From Luteipulveratus halotolerans (GTDB lineage: Bacteria > Actinomycetota > Actinomycetes > Actinomycetales > Dermatophilaceae), in NCBI RefSeq assembly GCF_001247745.1, contig NZ_LAIR01000002.1, positions 3,534,001-3,598,000 on the forward strand: DNA of 64,000 nucleotides, in the 5' to 3' direction. The notes beneath the pieces are model-generated. The model had not been told where the DNA came from. It did not search any database and was given only the letters and a program-made list of their open reading frames with translations. The translations under genes and the position numbers were made by a program. This document shows positions 1 to 8,194 of the stretch, one piece after another (positions within the stretch are counted from its first letter, which is position 1; every line of letters starts with the position of its first letter).

Positions 1-1
1 C

Positions 2-736
2 TCACTGGTCCAGGCGCGGCTCGGCTCGGCGCCGGGCGCGGCGTACACCCATGCCGACGCGCTCCAACGGTTCGAGAGCGCCCTCCGCCTGGACATCGAG
101 GTCGGCGTCAACCAGTGGCTCGCCGACCACCTGTTCCTCACCCATCTGGCCGGGTGGTTCTACGGCGCGGTCCTGGTCGTACCACCGCTCGTGCTGGCCT
201 GGATGTGGTGGCGGGCCGGCGAGCACTACCGGCCGCTGCGCCGCGTCCTCGTCGTGACGACCGTCGCGAGCCTGCCGGTCTTCGCGCTGTACGCCGTCGC
301 GCCGCCGCGCTTCGCGATGCACGGCATCGTCGACGTGATCGCCACCCACGACATCCTGAACGGCGCGACCTCGCGCGACTCGGGCAACGGCGCCAACCTG
401 TACGCCGCCATGCCGAGCCTGCACATGGCGTGGGCGACCTGGTGCGCGCTGGCGATCTGGTGGTGCGTACGCCGGTCGCACCGGCGGCTGGCCCACCTCG
501 CCTGGATCTTCCCGGCAGTGACCGCGGTGGACGTCGTCGCGACGGGCAACCACTACGTCGTCGACGTGCTCGCCGGCGTCGGGCTGCTGCTGGTCGGACT
601 GGTCGTGACGACCGTCTGGACGCTGTCGACCGGCTCAGCTCGTGAGCAGGCGCAGGGCGAGCGCGATCATCACGACACCGATCACGACGTCGAGCGCACG
701 CCAGGTGCTGGGCTGCGCGGCGAGGTGGGAGACTGA
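2..736 (+). CDS. PAP2-superfamily membrane phosphatase/transferase, 5' end outside window
   Basis: The frame is open from base 2 and ends with TGA at 734-736, so the start lies upstream. About 244 residues are visible. There are several hydrophobic segments and the two PAP2 core motifs: SLHMAW (about residue 139) and NHYVVDVLAG (about residue 182), whose histidines form the phospho-transfer site. This arrangement resembles the inositol-phosphotransferase-like PAP2_3 group, which acts on lipid or phospho-alcohol substrates at the membrane. The last 34 or so codons run antisense across the 3' end of the convergent lysE gene. The C-terminal tail rich in Glu, His and Asp is therefore probably not conserved. 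The fold is confident; the substrate is unknown. Confidence 0.8.
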   Translation, partial: SLVQARLGSAPGAAYTHADALQRFESALRLDIEVGVNQWLADHLFLTHLAGWFYGAVLVVPPLVLAWMWWRAGEHYRPLRRVLVVTTVASLPVFALYAVAPPRFAMHGIVDVIATHDILNGATSRDSGNGANLYAAMPSLHMAWATWCALAIWWCVRRSHRRLAHLAWIFPAVTAVDVVATGNHYVVDVLAGVGLLLVGLVVTTVWTLSTGSAREQAQGERDHHDTDHDVERTPGAGLRGEVGD

Positions 737-1234
737 GCGGGCGCCGTACCCCAGCCCGGTGAACCACAGCACGCTGCCGAGCACCGCACCGACCGCGAAC
801 CACCAGCGGCCCGGGTCGCCGTGCTGGTTGGCGATCGAGCCGAGCATGAGGACGGTGTCGAGGTAGACGTGCGGGTTGAGCCACGTCAGGGCGAGCGTGG
901 TGGCGGCGACGACGCGCCACGAGCGACCGTCACGGTCGGCGGGCCTGAGTGACTGCGCCGTGCGCGCTCGCCACAGCGACATCAGGCCGAAGCCCACGAG
1001 GTACGCCGCGCCCACCCACTTCAGCGCCGTCAACGCCGTCTCGTGCTCCCGCACCACGGCCCCGACGCCCGCGACACCTGCGGTGATCAGCACGGCGTCG
1101 GACAGCGCGCAGATCGCGACGACCAGCCCGATGTGATGGCGCTGCAGCCCTTGCCGCAGCACGAACGCGTTCTGGGCGCCGATCGCGATGATGAGGCCGA
1201 GTCCGGTGAGCAGGCCGGGGAGCAGAGCAGTCAC
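635..1234 (-). CDS. lysE: LysE/ArgO-type amino-acid exporter
   Basis: Six-helix transporter of the LysE/RhtB family with the typical N-terminal signature IAIGAQNAFVLRQGL, which exports basic amino acids such as lysine or arginine. The frame stays open to a TTG at 1270. I prefer the GTG at 1234 because a promoter fits it exactly: TTGCTT at 1270-1265, 16-bp spacer, TAACGT at 1248-1243, then 8 nt to the GTG. A perfect inverted repeat sits at about -64 (1288-1310), where a LysR-type activator would bind. The LysG/ArgP-like regulator is encoded at 3943-4836. The length, about 199 residues, is normal for the family. Confidence 0.88.
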   Translation of the reverse strand: MTALLPGLLTGLGLIIAIGAQNAFVLRQGLQRHHIGLVVAICALSDAVLITAGVAGVGAVVREHETALTALKWVGAAYLVGFGLMSLWRARTAQSLRPADRDGRSWRVVAATTLALTWLNPHVYLDTVLMLGSIANQHGDPGRWWFAVGAVLGSVLWFTGLGYGARSVSHLAAQPSTWRALDVVIGVVMIALALRLLTS

Positions 1235-1242
1235 GAGCAGCG

Positions 1243-1310
1243 ACGTTAGGACGCCGCAGCCCTGAAGCAAAGCAACGAATTCTTCAGATGATGAAGTGTG
1301 ACTTCATCAT
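1243..1310 (-). promoter_or_regulatory. lysE promoter with LysR-type operator
   Basis: Arms ATGATGAAGT (1288-1297) and ACTTCATCAT (1301-1310) are perfectly inverted around 3 nt. On the minus strand, -35 TTGCTT (1270-1265) and -10 TAACGT (1248-1243) lie downstream. The palindrome is centred about 64 bp upstream of the expected start site, the classical position of a LysR recognition site. Assignment to LysG/ArgP is inferred from the lysE target. Confidence 0.65.
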
Positions 1311-1573
1311 GACCGGGCTCCTGACCTCCCGAGCATGTCGCGAACAGCGTTGGCAGATCACGATTTCGACACCACGCCATCGGGCAGGACAGGAGCGGGA
1401 GCACCGTCTGCTGATACATGCTCGACCCCCTTGAACTCACCGTGCTCGACGACTAGACAGGACGGCGGCCATCGAGGCCGACAGGGGGACGCAGAGGGCG
1501 TGGACCGACCACGCAGCAGCCTGGGGAGGCGCTGACCTCTGCCCCGCTCGTCCATCGAGAGGGAGACACACAC
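1311..1573. other. intergenic region upstream of the multicopper oxidase
   Basis: No gene is supported here. The reading frames present are shadows without start sites or codon bias. A short inverted repeat, GCGTGG/CCACGC, lies near 1499-1515. A GA-rich ribosome-binding stretch (gagggag, about 1559-1566) precedes the ATG at 1574. No clear promoter was picked out. Confidence 0.4.
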
Positions 1574-3394
1574 ATGAGCACGATGACCCCGGCCGTCGAG
1601 CGCACCTCGCACGCGCCGACGTACGGCCTGACGAAGTTCCTGGACCCACTCCGGATCCCGCCGGTGGTCCGCCCGCGTGACGGTGAGCTGACCGTCACGA
1701 CCCGCCGCACTCGCGTACGCCTGCACTCCGAGCTCTCGTCGACGACGGTCTGGGGGTACGACGGCCGCATGCCCGGCCCGACCATCGAGGTGCGCCGCGA
1801 CGAGCCGGTCCGGATCCGGTGGCGCAACGGCACCGAGGGCCGGATCCCGCTCACCGCGGTGCAGCAGCCGAGCGCGGCATTGCCGGCCACGTCACCCGGC
1901 TACCGCAACCCGGACGGCACGCTGCAGGACGGCGTCGACGTGCTCGACGAGGTCGGTGCACTGCCCGCGTGGAACGTCGTGCACCTGCACGGTGCTCGCA
2001 CGAGCGGCGGCAACGACGGCTGGGCGCACAACGCGGTCCTGCACGGTGCGTCGCAGCTCGCGGAGTACCCGAACGGCCAGGAGGCGACGGCGCTCTGGTA
2101 CCACGACCACGCGATGGCGATCACCCGCTTCAACGTGCACGCCGGTCTCGCCGGGATGTACCTCATCCGCGACGAGGACGAGGACCGGCTGCGGCTGCCG
2201 CACGGCGAGCACGAGATCCCGCTCGTCCTGCGCGACTGCAACCTCGACACCGACCCGCAGACCGGCGAGCTCACGGGCGACCTGCTGTGGAAGGTGCCGG
2301 TGCTGCCGAACGGTGCGGTCCTCCCGTTCACCGGGCCGTTCAACCTGGTCAACGGCGTCATCTGGCCGCACCTGGACGTCGAGCCGCGCTGGTACCGCTT
2401 CCGCGTGCTCAACACTGCGGGAGCCCGCCCGTACCGGCTCGACCTGGTCGACGACGACGGCATCACGCAGCAGGACGCCGTACGGATCATCGGCACCGAC
2501 GGCGGTCTGCTGCCCCGGCCGGTGCGCATGCCCGAGGACGGGCTGACGCTGCACCCGTCCGAGCGGGCCGACATCCTCATCGACTTCGGCGCCCTGCGCG
2601 GCCGGAACGTGCGCCTCACCGACCTCAACGCTGCCGGTGGACCGACCGAGCCCGACCTGATGGAGTTCCGGGTCGGGGACCGGCCGGTCAAGGACCGGTT
2701 CGAGCTGCCGTCGCGGCTGTCGTCGTCGTACTTCCGGCTCGAGCACGGCACCACGCTGCCCGAGCACGACCACGTGTTCGTCGGGCTCGTGCCGCCCGGC
2801 AGCGCCGGCGAGGCGCACCCGCAGATGTGGGAGCTCGCCGAGGTGACGGACCCGGCCCAGCTGCCACCGTCGTTCCCCGCGGAGGGCTGGGTGCAGCTCA
2901 CCGACCCGTCGAGCGACGCGGTGCGCACGTTCCGCACGGTGGCCCGCGTCTTCGACGACACGACCACGTTCTTCCTCGACCACGGACGCTGGGTGATCTG
3001 GAACCTCGTGCACCTGGGCGGACCCACGCACCCCGTGCACATCCACCTGGCCGAGTTCCAGCTGCTCACCCGGCAGCAGTACGCACTCACCGCGCCCGGG
3101 GGCGCCGCGGTCGGGTTCGACGTCGCGGCAGGGGGTACGACCGCTCCGCTGCCCGCGCCCGGGCCGGGTCGTGCGATCGAGGACTACGAGATCGGCTGGA
3201 AGGACACCTTCCAGCTGCGGGCTGGTGAGTGGGCCACGGTCGTGGGCCAGATGGTCGGTGGCACCGGTGACTTCATGTACCACTGCCACATCCTCGACCA
3301 CGAGGACGAAGGCATGATGCGGCCGTTCGTCGTCCACCCGCCCGAGGTGGCGCAGTTCCACACGCACCCCGGCAGTGGCGGCCACGACCACTGA
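1574..3394 (+). CDS. multicopper oxidase, CotA/phenoxazinone-synthase-like
   Basis: A 606-residue three-domain cupredoxin oxidase. It couples one-electron oxidation of a substrate (phenolics, o-aminophenols, bilirubin or metal ions in relatives) to reduction of O2 to water. All four copper-binding motifs are present: HLHG (about residue 137), WYHDHAM (about 177), HPVHIH (about 481) and YHCHILDHEDEGMM (about 565, with the type 1 Cys and axial Met). There is no signal peptide or Tat motif. The N-terminus, with FLDPLRIPPV, matches cytoplasmic CotA/PhsA-type enzymes. The start has a good upstream gagggag. It lies between lysE and its presumed regulator, but nothing suggests a functional link. Confidence 0.9.
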   Translation: MSTMTPAVERTSHAPTYGLTKFLDPLRIPPVVRPRDGELTVTTRRTRVRLHSELSSTTVWGYDGRMPGPTIEVRRDEPVRIRWRNGTEGRIPLTAVQQPSAALPATSPGYRNPDGTLQDGVDVLDEVGALPAWNVVHLHGARTSGGNDGWAHNAVLHGASQLAEYPNGQEATALWYHDHAMAITRFNVHAGLAGMYLIRDEDEDRLRLPHGEHEIPLVLRDCNLDTDPQTGELTGDLLWKVPVLPNGAVLPFTGPFNLVNGVIWPHLDVEPRWYRFRVLNTAGARPYRLDLVDDDGITQQDAVRIIGTDGGLLPRPVRMPEDGLTLHPSERADILIDFGALRGRNVRLTDLNAAGGPTEPDLMEFRVGDRPVKDRFELPSRLSSSYFRLEHGTTLPEHDHVFVGLVPPGSAGEAHPQMWELAEVTDPAQLPPSFPAEGWVQLTDPSSDAVRTFRTVARVFDDTTTFFLDHGRWVIWNLVHLGGPTHPVHIHLAEFQLLTRQQYALTAPGGAAVGFDVAAGGTTAPLPAPGPGRAIEDYEIGWKDTFQLRAGEWATVVGQMVGGTGDFMYHCHILDHEDEGMMRPFVVHPPEVAQFHTHPGSGGHDH

Positions 3395-3444
3395 GCCGCG
3401 CACTCGTACGGCGTGCCGTGGCCGCGGCGGTTATCGTCGCGGCC

Positions 3445-3939
3445 ATGGCGCGCACCAAGAAGCAGCAAGCGGGCGGCACCCCCGCAACGGTCGCGCTCGA
3501 CCGGGCCGGCATCGCGTACGACGTCCGCACCTACGCGCACGACCCGGCTGCGGCGTCGTACGGCCTGGAGGCGGCCGAGGCACTCGACGTCGAGCCCGGC
3601 CGGGTGCTCAAGACACTGCTCGTGCGGGTCGACGGCACGCTCGCGGTGGGTGTCGTCCCGGTCGACCGGCAGCTCGACCTCAAGGCGATCGCAGCCGCAC
3701 TGGGCGCCAAGCGCGCCGAGATGGCCGACCCCAAGGACGCCGAGCGGTCGACCGGATATGTCGTCGGCGGCATCAGCCCGATCGGCCAGCGCAAGTCGTT
3801 GCCGACGTTCCTCGACCAGTCGGCGACCGCGTACGCCACGGTGCTCGTCTCCGGCGGACGTCGCGGAATGGACATCGAGCTCGCCCCGGCCGACCTGGCT
3901 TCGGTGACGCAGGCCACGTTCGCGGCCATCGGGCGCTGA
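3445..3939 (+). CDS. ybaK: YbaK/EbsC-family Cys-tRNA(Pro) deacylase
   Basis: Aminoacyl-tRNA editing domain of about 164 residues. The family hydrolyses mischarged Cys-tRNA(Pro) in trans. Seen are the conserved RVLKTLLVRVDG strand, the GGISPIGQRK segment and the ILVSGGRRG-like C-terminal turn. A GTG at 3418 is in frame, but the ATG at 3445 is favoured: it aligns with family starts and is preceded by TATCGT plus exactly 7 nt, a leaderless promoter arrangement. The stop is 3 nt before the LysR gene, so the two may be co-transcribed. Confidence 0.88.
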   Translation: MARTKKQQAGGTPATVALDRAGIAYDVRTYAHDPAAASYGLEAAEALDVEPGRVLKTLLVRVDGTLAVGVVPVDRQLDLKAIAAALGAKRAEMADPKDAERSTGYVVGGISPIGQRKSLPTFLDQSATAYATVLVSGGRRGMDIELAPADLASVTQATFAAIGR

Positions 3940-3942
3940 GTC

Positions 3943-4836
3943 ATGCACTCCCCCAACGGTTTTCGCGGTGAGCATCTCGACGCCCTGCTCGCGGCGATCG
4001 ACCACGGCACGTTCGACGCGGGAGCGCGTGCCCTGTCGATCACACCGTCTGCGATGAGCCAGCGCATCCGCGCCCTGGAGGCCCAGGTCGGGCAAGTGGT
4101 CGTGCGACGTACGACACCGTGCGAGGCCACCGACGCCGGCGAGGTGCTCGTCCGGCTCGCCCGGCAGCGCCGCCTCCTCGACGCCGACGTCCGCCGCGAG
4201 CTGCACGCCGACGACCCCGGGCGGGTGGAGCTCTCGCTCGCGATCAACGCCGACTCGCTGGCCACGTGGTTCACCACCGTGCTCGACACCTGCGGCGACT
4301 GGGACGACGTCACGCTCCGCCTGCACGTCGAGGACCAGGACCACTCGGCGGCGCTGCTCCGATCAGGGGCCGTGCTCGGCGCGGTGACCTCGGATCACGT
4401 TGCGGTGCAAGGCTGTTCGATCGAACCACTCGGCGTGATGCGCTACCTCCCCGCGGCGGCGCCGGAGTTCCTCGCCCGCCACCGGCGCGGCCGTCGGGTC
4501 GACTGGACCACGATGCCGGTGGTGCGGTTCAACGCCAAGGACGACCTCCAGCGGCGCGTGCTCGAACGCCGCGGCCTCACCGACGACCCGCCCACCCACC
4601 TCGTACCGTCGTCGCAAGGGTTCCTCGCCGCCGTGCACGCCGGGCTCGGCTGGGGAGCGGTGCCCGAGCAGCAGGCCGGTGACGACTTCGAGACCGGCCG
4701 GCTCGTACGCCTCGGCTCGCGTGACCACGTCGACGTCCCGTTGTACTGGCAGCGGTGGCGGCTGCGTTCGACCCGTCTGGACGAGATCTCCGACGTCGTA
4801 CGCCGAGCAGCGGCCTCGACGCTGCGGCGACCCTGA
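3943..4836 (+). CDS. lysG: LysR-family regulator, LysG/ArgP (IciA) type
   Basis: A 297-residue LysR-type regulator. The N-terminal winged HTH spans about residues 8-65 (FDAGARALSITPSAMSQRIRAL shape), followed by the effector-binding domain typical of ArgP/LysG (LAINADSLATWF). LysG activates the lysE exporter when basic amino acids are in excess. Here lysE is 2.7 kb away on the other strand, with a matching palindrome at -64. The gene follows ybaK after 3 nt. Family assignment is firm; regulation of this lysE is inferred. Confidence 0.85.
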   Translation: MHSPNGFRGEHLDALLAAIDHGTFDAGARALSITPSAMSQRIRALEAQVGQVVVRRTTPCEATDAGEVLVRLARQRRLLDADVRRELHADDPGRVELSLAINADSLATWFTTVLDTCGDWDDVTLRLHVEDQDHSAALLRSGAVLGAVTSDHVAVQGCSIEPLGVMRYLPAAAPEFLARHRRGRRVDWTTMPVVRFNAKDDLQRRVLERRGLTDDPPTHLVPSSQGFLAAVHAGLGWGAVPEQQAGDDFETGRLVRLGSRDHVDVPLYWQRWRLRSTRLDEISDVVRRAAASTLRRP

Positions 4837-4837
4837 T

Positions 4838-4954
4838 CGCACGCTGCGTCACACCGAGCGCTGCTGCTCACGCTTCCTCACATCGAACGCAGCACCACCC
4901 ACCGCACGCTGCGTCACACCGAGCGCTCCTGCTCACGCTTCCTCACATCGAACG
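4838..4954. repeat. two-copy 52-bp tandem repeat, 65-bp period
   Basis: Copies at 4838-4889 and 4903-4954 differ at one base. Each copy contains two versions of TCACAYCGARCG (4849, 4878, 4914 and 4943). The first copy is also bracketed by GCTGCGT and ACGCAGC. It lies between the lysG stop and the ABC1-kinase promoter and has no coding potential. Confidence 0.8.
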
Positions 4955-5072
4955 TGGCATCCGTGATCACCCACCCGAGGGAGCCCTCCGGGCGGTGAAC
5001 GCTCCTGTGAGGGATGGCGAGGGCTCGCGCACTTCCTAGCGTCGCGGCAACGACACCCCCGAAGGAGTGACG

Positions 5073-6470
5073 ATGCCGACACCCAGGACGCGAAGGTCCC
5101 GCACCGGACGCACCGCCCAGCTCGCCGGAGTCGCAGGCGGCCAGGCGACCCGTCAGCTGAGCACGCGCACCGCCAACGTGTTCCGCTCCGATGAGGCCGC
5201 CGCCGCGGCGCTCGAGGCCCGCAGCATCGAGATGGCCGACCGCCTGCTCACCGTGCTCGGCACGATGAAGGGAGCGGCGCTCAAGTTCGGGCAGATGCTC
5301 GCCATGGTCGACGGCGGGCTGGTCCCGGAGTCCCACCGCGAGCAGTTCCAGAGCCGGCTCGCCGCCCTGCACGCCAACGCGCCGACCGTGCCGTGGGACC
5401 GGATGCGACGCCAGATCGAGTCCGAGCTCGGGGAGCGGCTGGCGAGTGCGTACAAGGACTTCGACGAGACGCCGGTCGCCGCGGCGTCGATCGGCCAGGT
5501 CTACCGGGCGGTGCTGCGCGACGGCCGCGAGGTCGCCGTCAAGGTGCAGTACCCCGGCATCGACACCGCAGTGCGGGGCGACCTGAAGAACCTCGCGCTG
5601 TTCCTCAAGGTCGCCGGTCGCACCATGCGCTCACCGCTGGACGCGACCGCGCTGGCCGCCGAGGTCGAGGCGCGCATCGTGGACGAGCTCGACTACGTGC
5701 TGGAGGCCGACCACACGCGGGCGATGTCACGCGTGTTTCGCGGACACCCGTTCATCCGGGTGCCCGCAGTCGTGTCGGACCTGAGCACCACTCGCGTGCT
5801 CACCACCACCTGGCTCGACGGCGTCCCGCTGCGCAGCGTCGCCGACGCCGACCCGGACACGCGGCGTCGGACCGCCGAGATCCTCTACCGGTTCTACGGG
5901 CTCACGCCGCACCGCAACGGCATCTACAACGCCGACCCGCACCCCGGCAACTGCCTGGTCATGGCCGACGGCACGCTGGCGTTCCTCGACTTCGGCCTCC
6001 TCGGTCGGCTGTCGCTGCACGACTCGGCCGCCGAACGCGCGACGCTCCGGGCGGTCATCGAGGGTGACGCCGAAGCCCTGGCGCGACTGTCGTACGAACG
6101 CGGTTTCCTGTCCGACCCGAGCGCGGTCGACGCCGACGACCTGCTGTCGATGATGCGCTCGGTGTGCTGGTGGTTCTGCGAGGACCGCGAGGTCGAGATC
6201 TCGTCCGCAGCTGTCAACGAGCTGCCCGCGCAGATGGCGACTCCGCGCGCGAGTCTCGCTCTGGCACAACAGTTCTCGATGCCGTCGACGTACGCCTTCC
6301 GGGCGCGCGCCGAAGGCCAAATCCCTGGGCTCCTCAGCACATTGCGTCCCACGATCAACCTGCATCGGGTCGCCCGCGAGTGGGTGTACGACGAGCCGCC
6401 GGTCACTGGGCTCGGCCGGGTCGAGCGCGCCTGGGCGATGGAGGCGGGCCATGCTGCTCCGGCATCCTGA
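5073..6470 (+). CDS. ABC1/UbiB-family atypical kinase (AarF domain)
   Basis: 465-residue ABC1/UbiB/ADCK-family protein. Visible are the family-specific KxGQ motif (LKFGQMLAM, about residue 71), an Ala-rich nucleotide loop (AAASIGQVYRA), the catalytic-fold lysine (VAVKVQYPG), NADPHPGNC and the DFG equivalent FLDFGLLGRL. Family members are ATPases linked to quinone or isoprenoid lipid metabolism. The ATG at 5073 is preferred over an upstream GTG because gaaggag lies 6 nt before it. A TAGCGT -10-like box is at 5037-5042. The gene overlaps the next by 20 nt and leads a small operon ending in a type II NADH dehydrogenase, which fits a role in quinone biology. Confidence 0.88.
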   Translation: MPTPRTRRSRTGRTAQLAGVAGGQATRQLSTRTANVFRSDEAAAAALEARSIEMADRLLTVLGTMKGAALKFGQMLAMVDGGLVPESHREQFQSRLAALHANAPTVPWDRMRRQIESELGERLASAYKDFDETPVAAASIGQVYRAVLRDGREVAVKVQYPGIDTAVRGDLKNLALFLKVAGRTMRSPLDATALAAEVEARIVDELDYVLEADHTRAMSRVFRGHPFIRVPAVVSDLSTTRVLTTTWLDGVPLRSVADADPDTRRRTAEILYRFYGLTPHRNGIYNADPHPGNCLVMADGTLAFLDFGLLGRLSLHDSAAERATLRAVIEGDAEALARLSYERGFLSDPSAVDADDLLSMMRSVCWWFCEDREVEISSAAVNELPAQMATPRASLALAQQFSMPSTYAFRARAEGQIPGLLSTLRPTINLHRVAREWVYDEPPVTGLGRVERAWAMEAGHAAPAS

Positions 6471-6780
6471 CCGGCTGCTCGCCGGCGTCCGCGAGGTCCT
6501 CGAACCGGTGCTCATGCCGCTCGCCGACGAGCCCGTCGTACAACGCCTGCTGCGCGAGGTGTCCGCCGGGCGCGACCGGTTCATCCGCGCCCAGGAGGGC
6601 GTCCTCGGGGCGCTCAACCTGCCCACCGCCACCGACGTGGCACGCCTCGAACGCCGGATGCGCGCGCCCGCCGACGCCCTGGACCGGCTCGACGAGCAGC
6701 TCGAACGCGTCGAGGCGAGGCTGCGCCGCATCGAGGGCGCCGTGACCCACGAACCCACCACGTCCACCGCACAGGAGTGA
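6451..6780 (+). CDS. small coiled-coil protein, phasin/PhaE-like
   Basis: 109 residues. The N-terminal half is hydrophobic to amphipathic (LLAGVREVLEPVLMPLADEP). The C-terminal helix reads ERRMRAPADALDRLDEQLER and is strongly predicted to form a coiled coil. The ATP-kinase stop overlaps it by 20 nt and the dehydrogenase follows after 6 nt, so translation is probably coupled. I do not recognise a specific family. The shape resembles small polyhydroxyalkanoate granule or synthase-accessory proteins. No enzymatic motif is visible. Confidence 0.65.
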   Translation: MLLRHPDRLLAGVREVLEPVLMPLADEPVVQRLLREVSAGRDRFIRAQEGVLGALNLPTATDVARLERRMRAPADALDRLDEQLERVEARLRRIEGAVTHEPTTSTAQE

Positions 6781-6786
6781 GCAGTC

Positions 6787-8112
6787 ATGACACAGCGAGT
6801 TCCGCACGTCCTCGTCGTCGGAGGCGGTTACGTCGGGTTGTACACCGCGTACGGCCTGCGCCGCGCCGCCCGCAAGGGCCGGGTCCGCGTGACCGTGGTC
6901 GACCCCCGGTCGGCCATGACCTACCAGCCGTTCCTGTCCGAAGCGGCGGCCGGCTCGATCGAGCCCCGACACGTCGTCGTCCCCTTGCGCACGGTCCTGT
7001 CCGGCTGCGACGTGATCACCGGTCGCGTCACCGGGCTGGACCACGGCCGACGGACCGCGACGATCACGCCCACCGAGGGTGCGGCGTACGACGTCGGGTA
7101 CGACCACGTCGTCCTCGCGCTCGGGTCGGTTTCACGCACGCTCCCGATCCCGGGGCTCGCCGAGAACGCCATCGGGTTCCACCAGGTCGAGGAGGCGATC
7201 GCGCTGGGCAACCAGGTGATCGACCGGCTGGATGTCGCTGCGTCGCAACGAGATTCAACCCTGCGGACGGCCGCACTGACGTTCGTGGTCGTGGGCGCCG
7301 GGTATGCGGGCGTCGAGGCGTTCGCCGAGCTGGAGGACATGGCCCGCGACGCGACCCGCCACTACCCCACGATCGAGCCGAGCGATCTGCGCTGGGTCCT
7401 CGTCGAGGCGTCCGACCGCATCCTGCCCGAGGTCAGCGACAGCCTCGGCCGGTACGCGCTCGCCCAGCTGGAGCGGCGCGCCCTCGAGGTGCGGCTCGAC
7501 ACCCGCCTCGTGTCGTGCGTCGACGGCCACGTCGTGCTGACCGACGGCACCGAGCTGGACGCCGACACGATCGTCTGGACGGCCGGCGTACGGGCTCACC
7601 CCGACCTCGTCGGCACCGGCCTGCAGCTGGACACGCTGGGCCGCGTCGTGTGCGAGCCGACCCTCGCGGTCGCCGGGTGCCGGCACGCCTGGGCTGCCGG
7701 CGACAACGCCGCCGTACCCGACCTGACCGGCGAGGACGGCGCGCTGTGCAGCCCGAGCGCCCAGCACGCCGTGCGGCAGGCGAAGGTCCTCGCGCGCAAC
7801 ATCCTGCGCGCGATCGACGCCGAGCCGCTGCAGTCGTACCGGCACCGGCACGTCGGCTCCGTCGCGAGCCTGGGCCTGCACCGCGGGGTCGCCGAGCTGT
7901 ACGGCGTCCGCGTCAAGGGATGGCCGGCGTGGCTGCTGCACCGGAGCTATCACATGTCGCGGATCCCGACGTTCAACCGCAAGCTGCGCGTGGTCCTCGA
8001 CTGGACCATGGCGATGTTCTTCCGCCGCGAGGTCTCGTCGCTGGGCAGCCTCCAGCGGCCGGCAGAGGAGTTCCGGCGAGCTGCATCGTCGACGGCGCCC
8101 CGCGCCTCGTGA
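6787..8112 (+). CDS. type II NADH:quinone oxidoreductase (NDH-2-like flavoprotein)
   Basis: 441 residues with two Rossmann folds: GGGYVGLYTA near the N-terminus binds FAD, and FVVVGAGYAGVEAFAEL (about residue 165) binds NAD(P)H. The later AAGDNAAVPDL motif contacts the flavin. The C-terminal SYHMSRIPTFNRKLRVVLDW region is amphipathic, as expected for the membrane anchor of NDH-2. It would pass electrons from NADH to menaquinone without pumping protons. Ribosome-binding AGGAG precedes the ATG. It lies downstream of the ABC1 kinase and coiled-coil genes in the same operon. Confidence 0.87.
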   Translation: MTQRVPHVLVVGGGYVGLYTAYGLRRAARKGRVRVTVVDPRSAMTYQPFLSEAAAGSIEPRHVVVPLRTVLSGCDVITGRVTGLDHGRRTATITPTEGAAYDVGYDHVVLALGSVSRTLPIPGLAENAIGFHQVEEAIALGNQVIDRLDVAASQRDSTLRTAALTFVVVGAGYAGVEAFAELEDMARDATRHYPTIEPSDLRWVLVEASDRILPEVSDSLGRYALAQLERRALEVRLDTRLVSCVDGHVVLTDGTELDADTIVWTAGVRAHPDLVGTGLQLDTLGRVVCEPTLAVAGCRHAWAAGDNAAVPDLTGEDGALCSPSAQHAVRQAKVLARNILRAIDAEPLQSYRHRHVGSVASLGLHRGVAELYGVRVKGWPAWLLHRSYHMSRIPTFNRKLRVVLDWTMAMFFRREVSSLGSLQRPAEEFRRAASSTAPRAS

Positions 8113-8115
8113 CCG

Positions 8116-8159
8116 ATGTAGGGCGGATGTAGGCCACATGTAGGGCGGGTCATTAGCGT
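8116..8159 (+). promoter_or_regulatory. whiB promoter with three in-phase direct repeats
   Basis: ATGTAGG occurs at 8116, 8127 and 8138, each exactly 11 bp apart. A -10-like TAGCGT at 8154-8159 follows and no recognisable -35 is present. The helical phasing suggests cooperative binding of an activator next to the polymerase. The expected leader to the ATG at 8195 is about 30 nt and carries an AGGAG. Confidence 0.6.
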
Positions 8160-8194
8160 CGCCGAACGACGAACAGCTACGGGGGAAGCAGGAG

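Noticed and set aside
1892..3403. A 503-codon minus-strand open frame across the multicopper oxidase
   Set aside because: It is the antisense shadow of a clearly homologous gene in high-GC DNA; its product is repetitive Arg/Val/Asp with no fold.
4838..4954. CRISPR-like repeat
   Set aside because: Only two copies with a 13-bp gap, no spacers of normal length and no cas genes.
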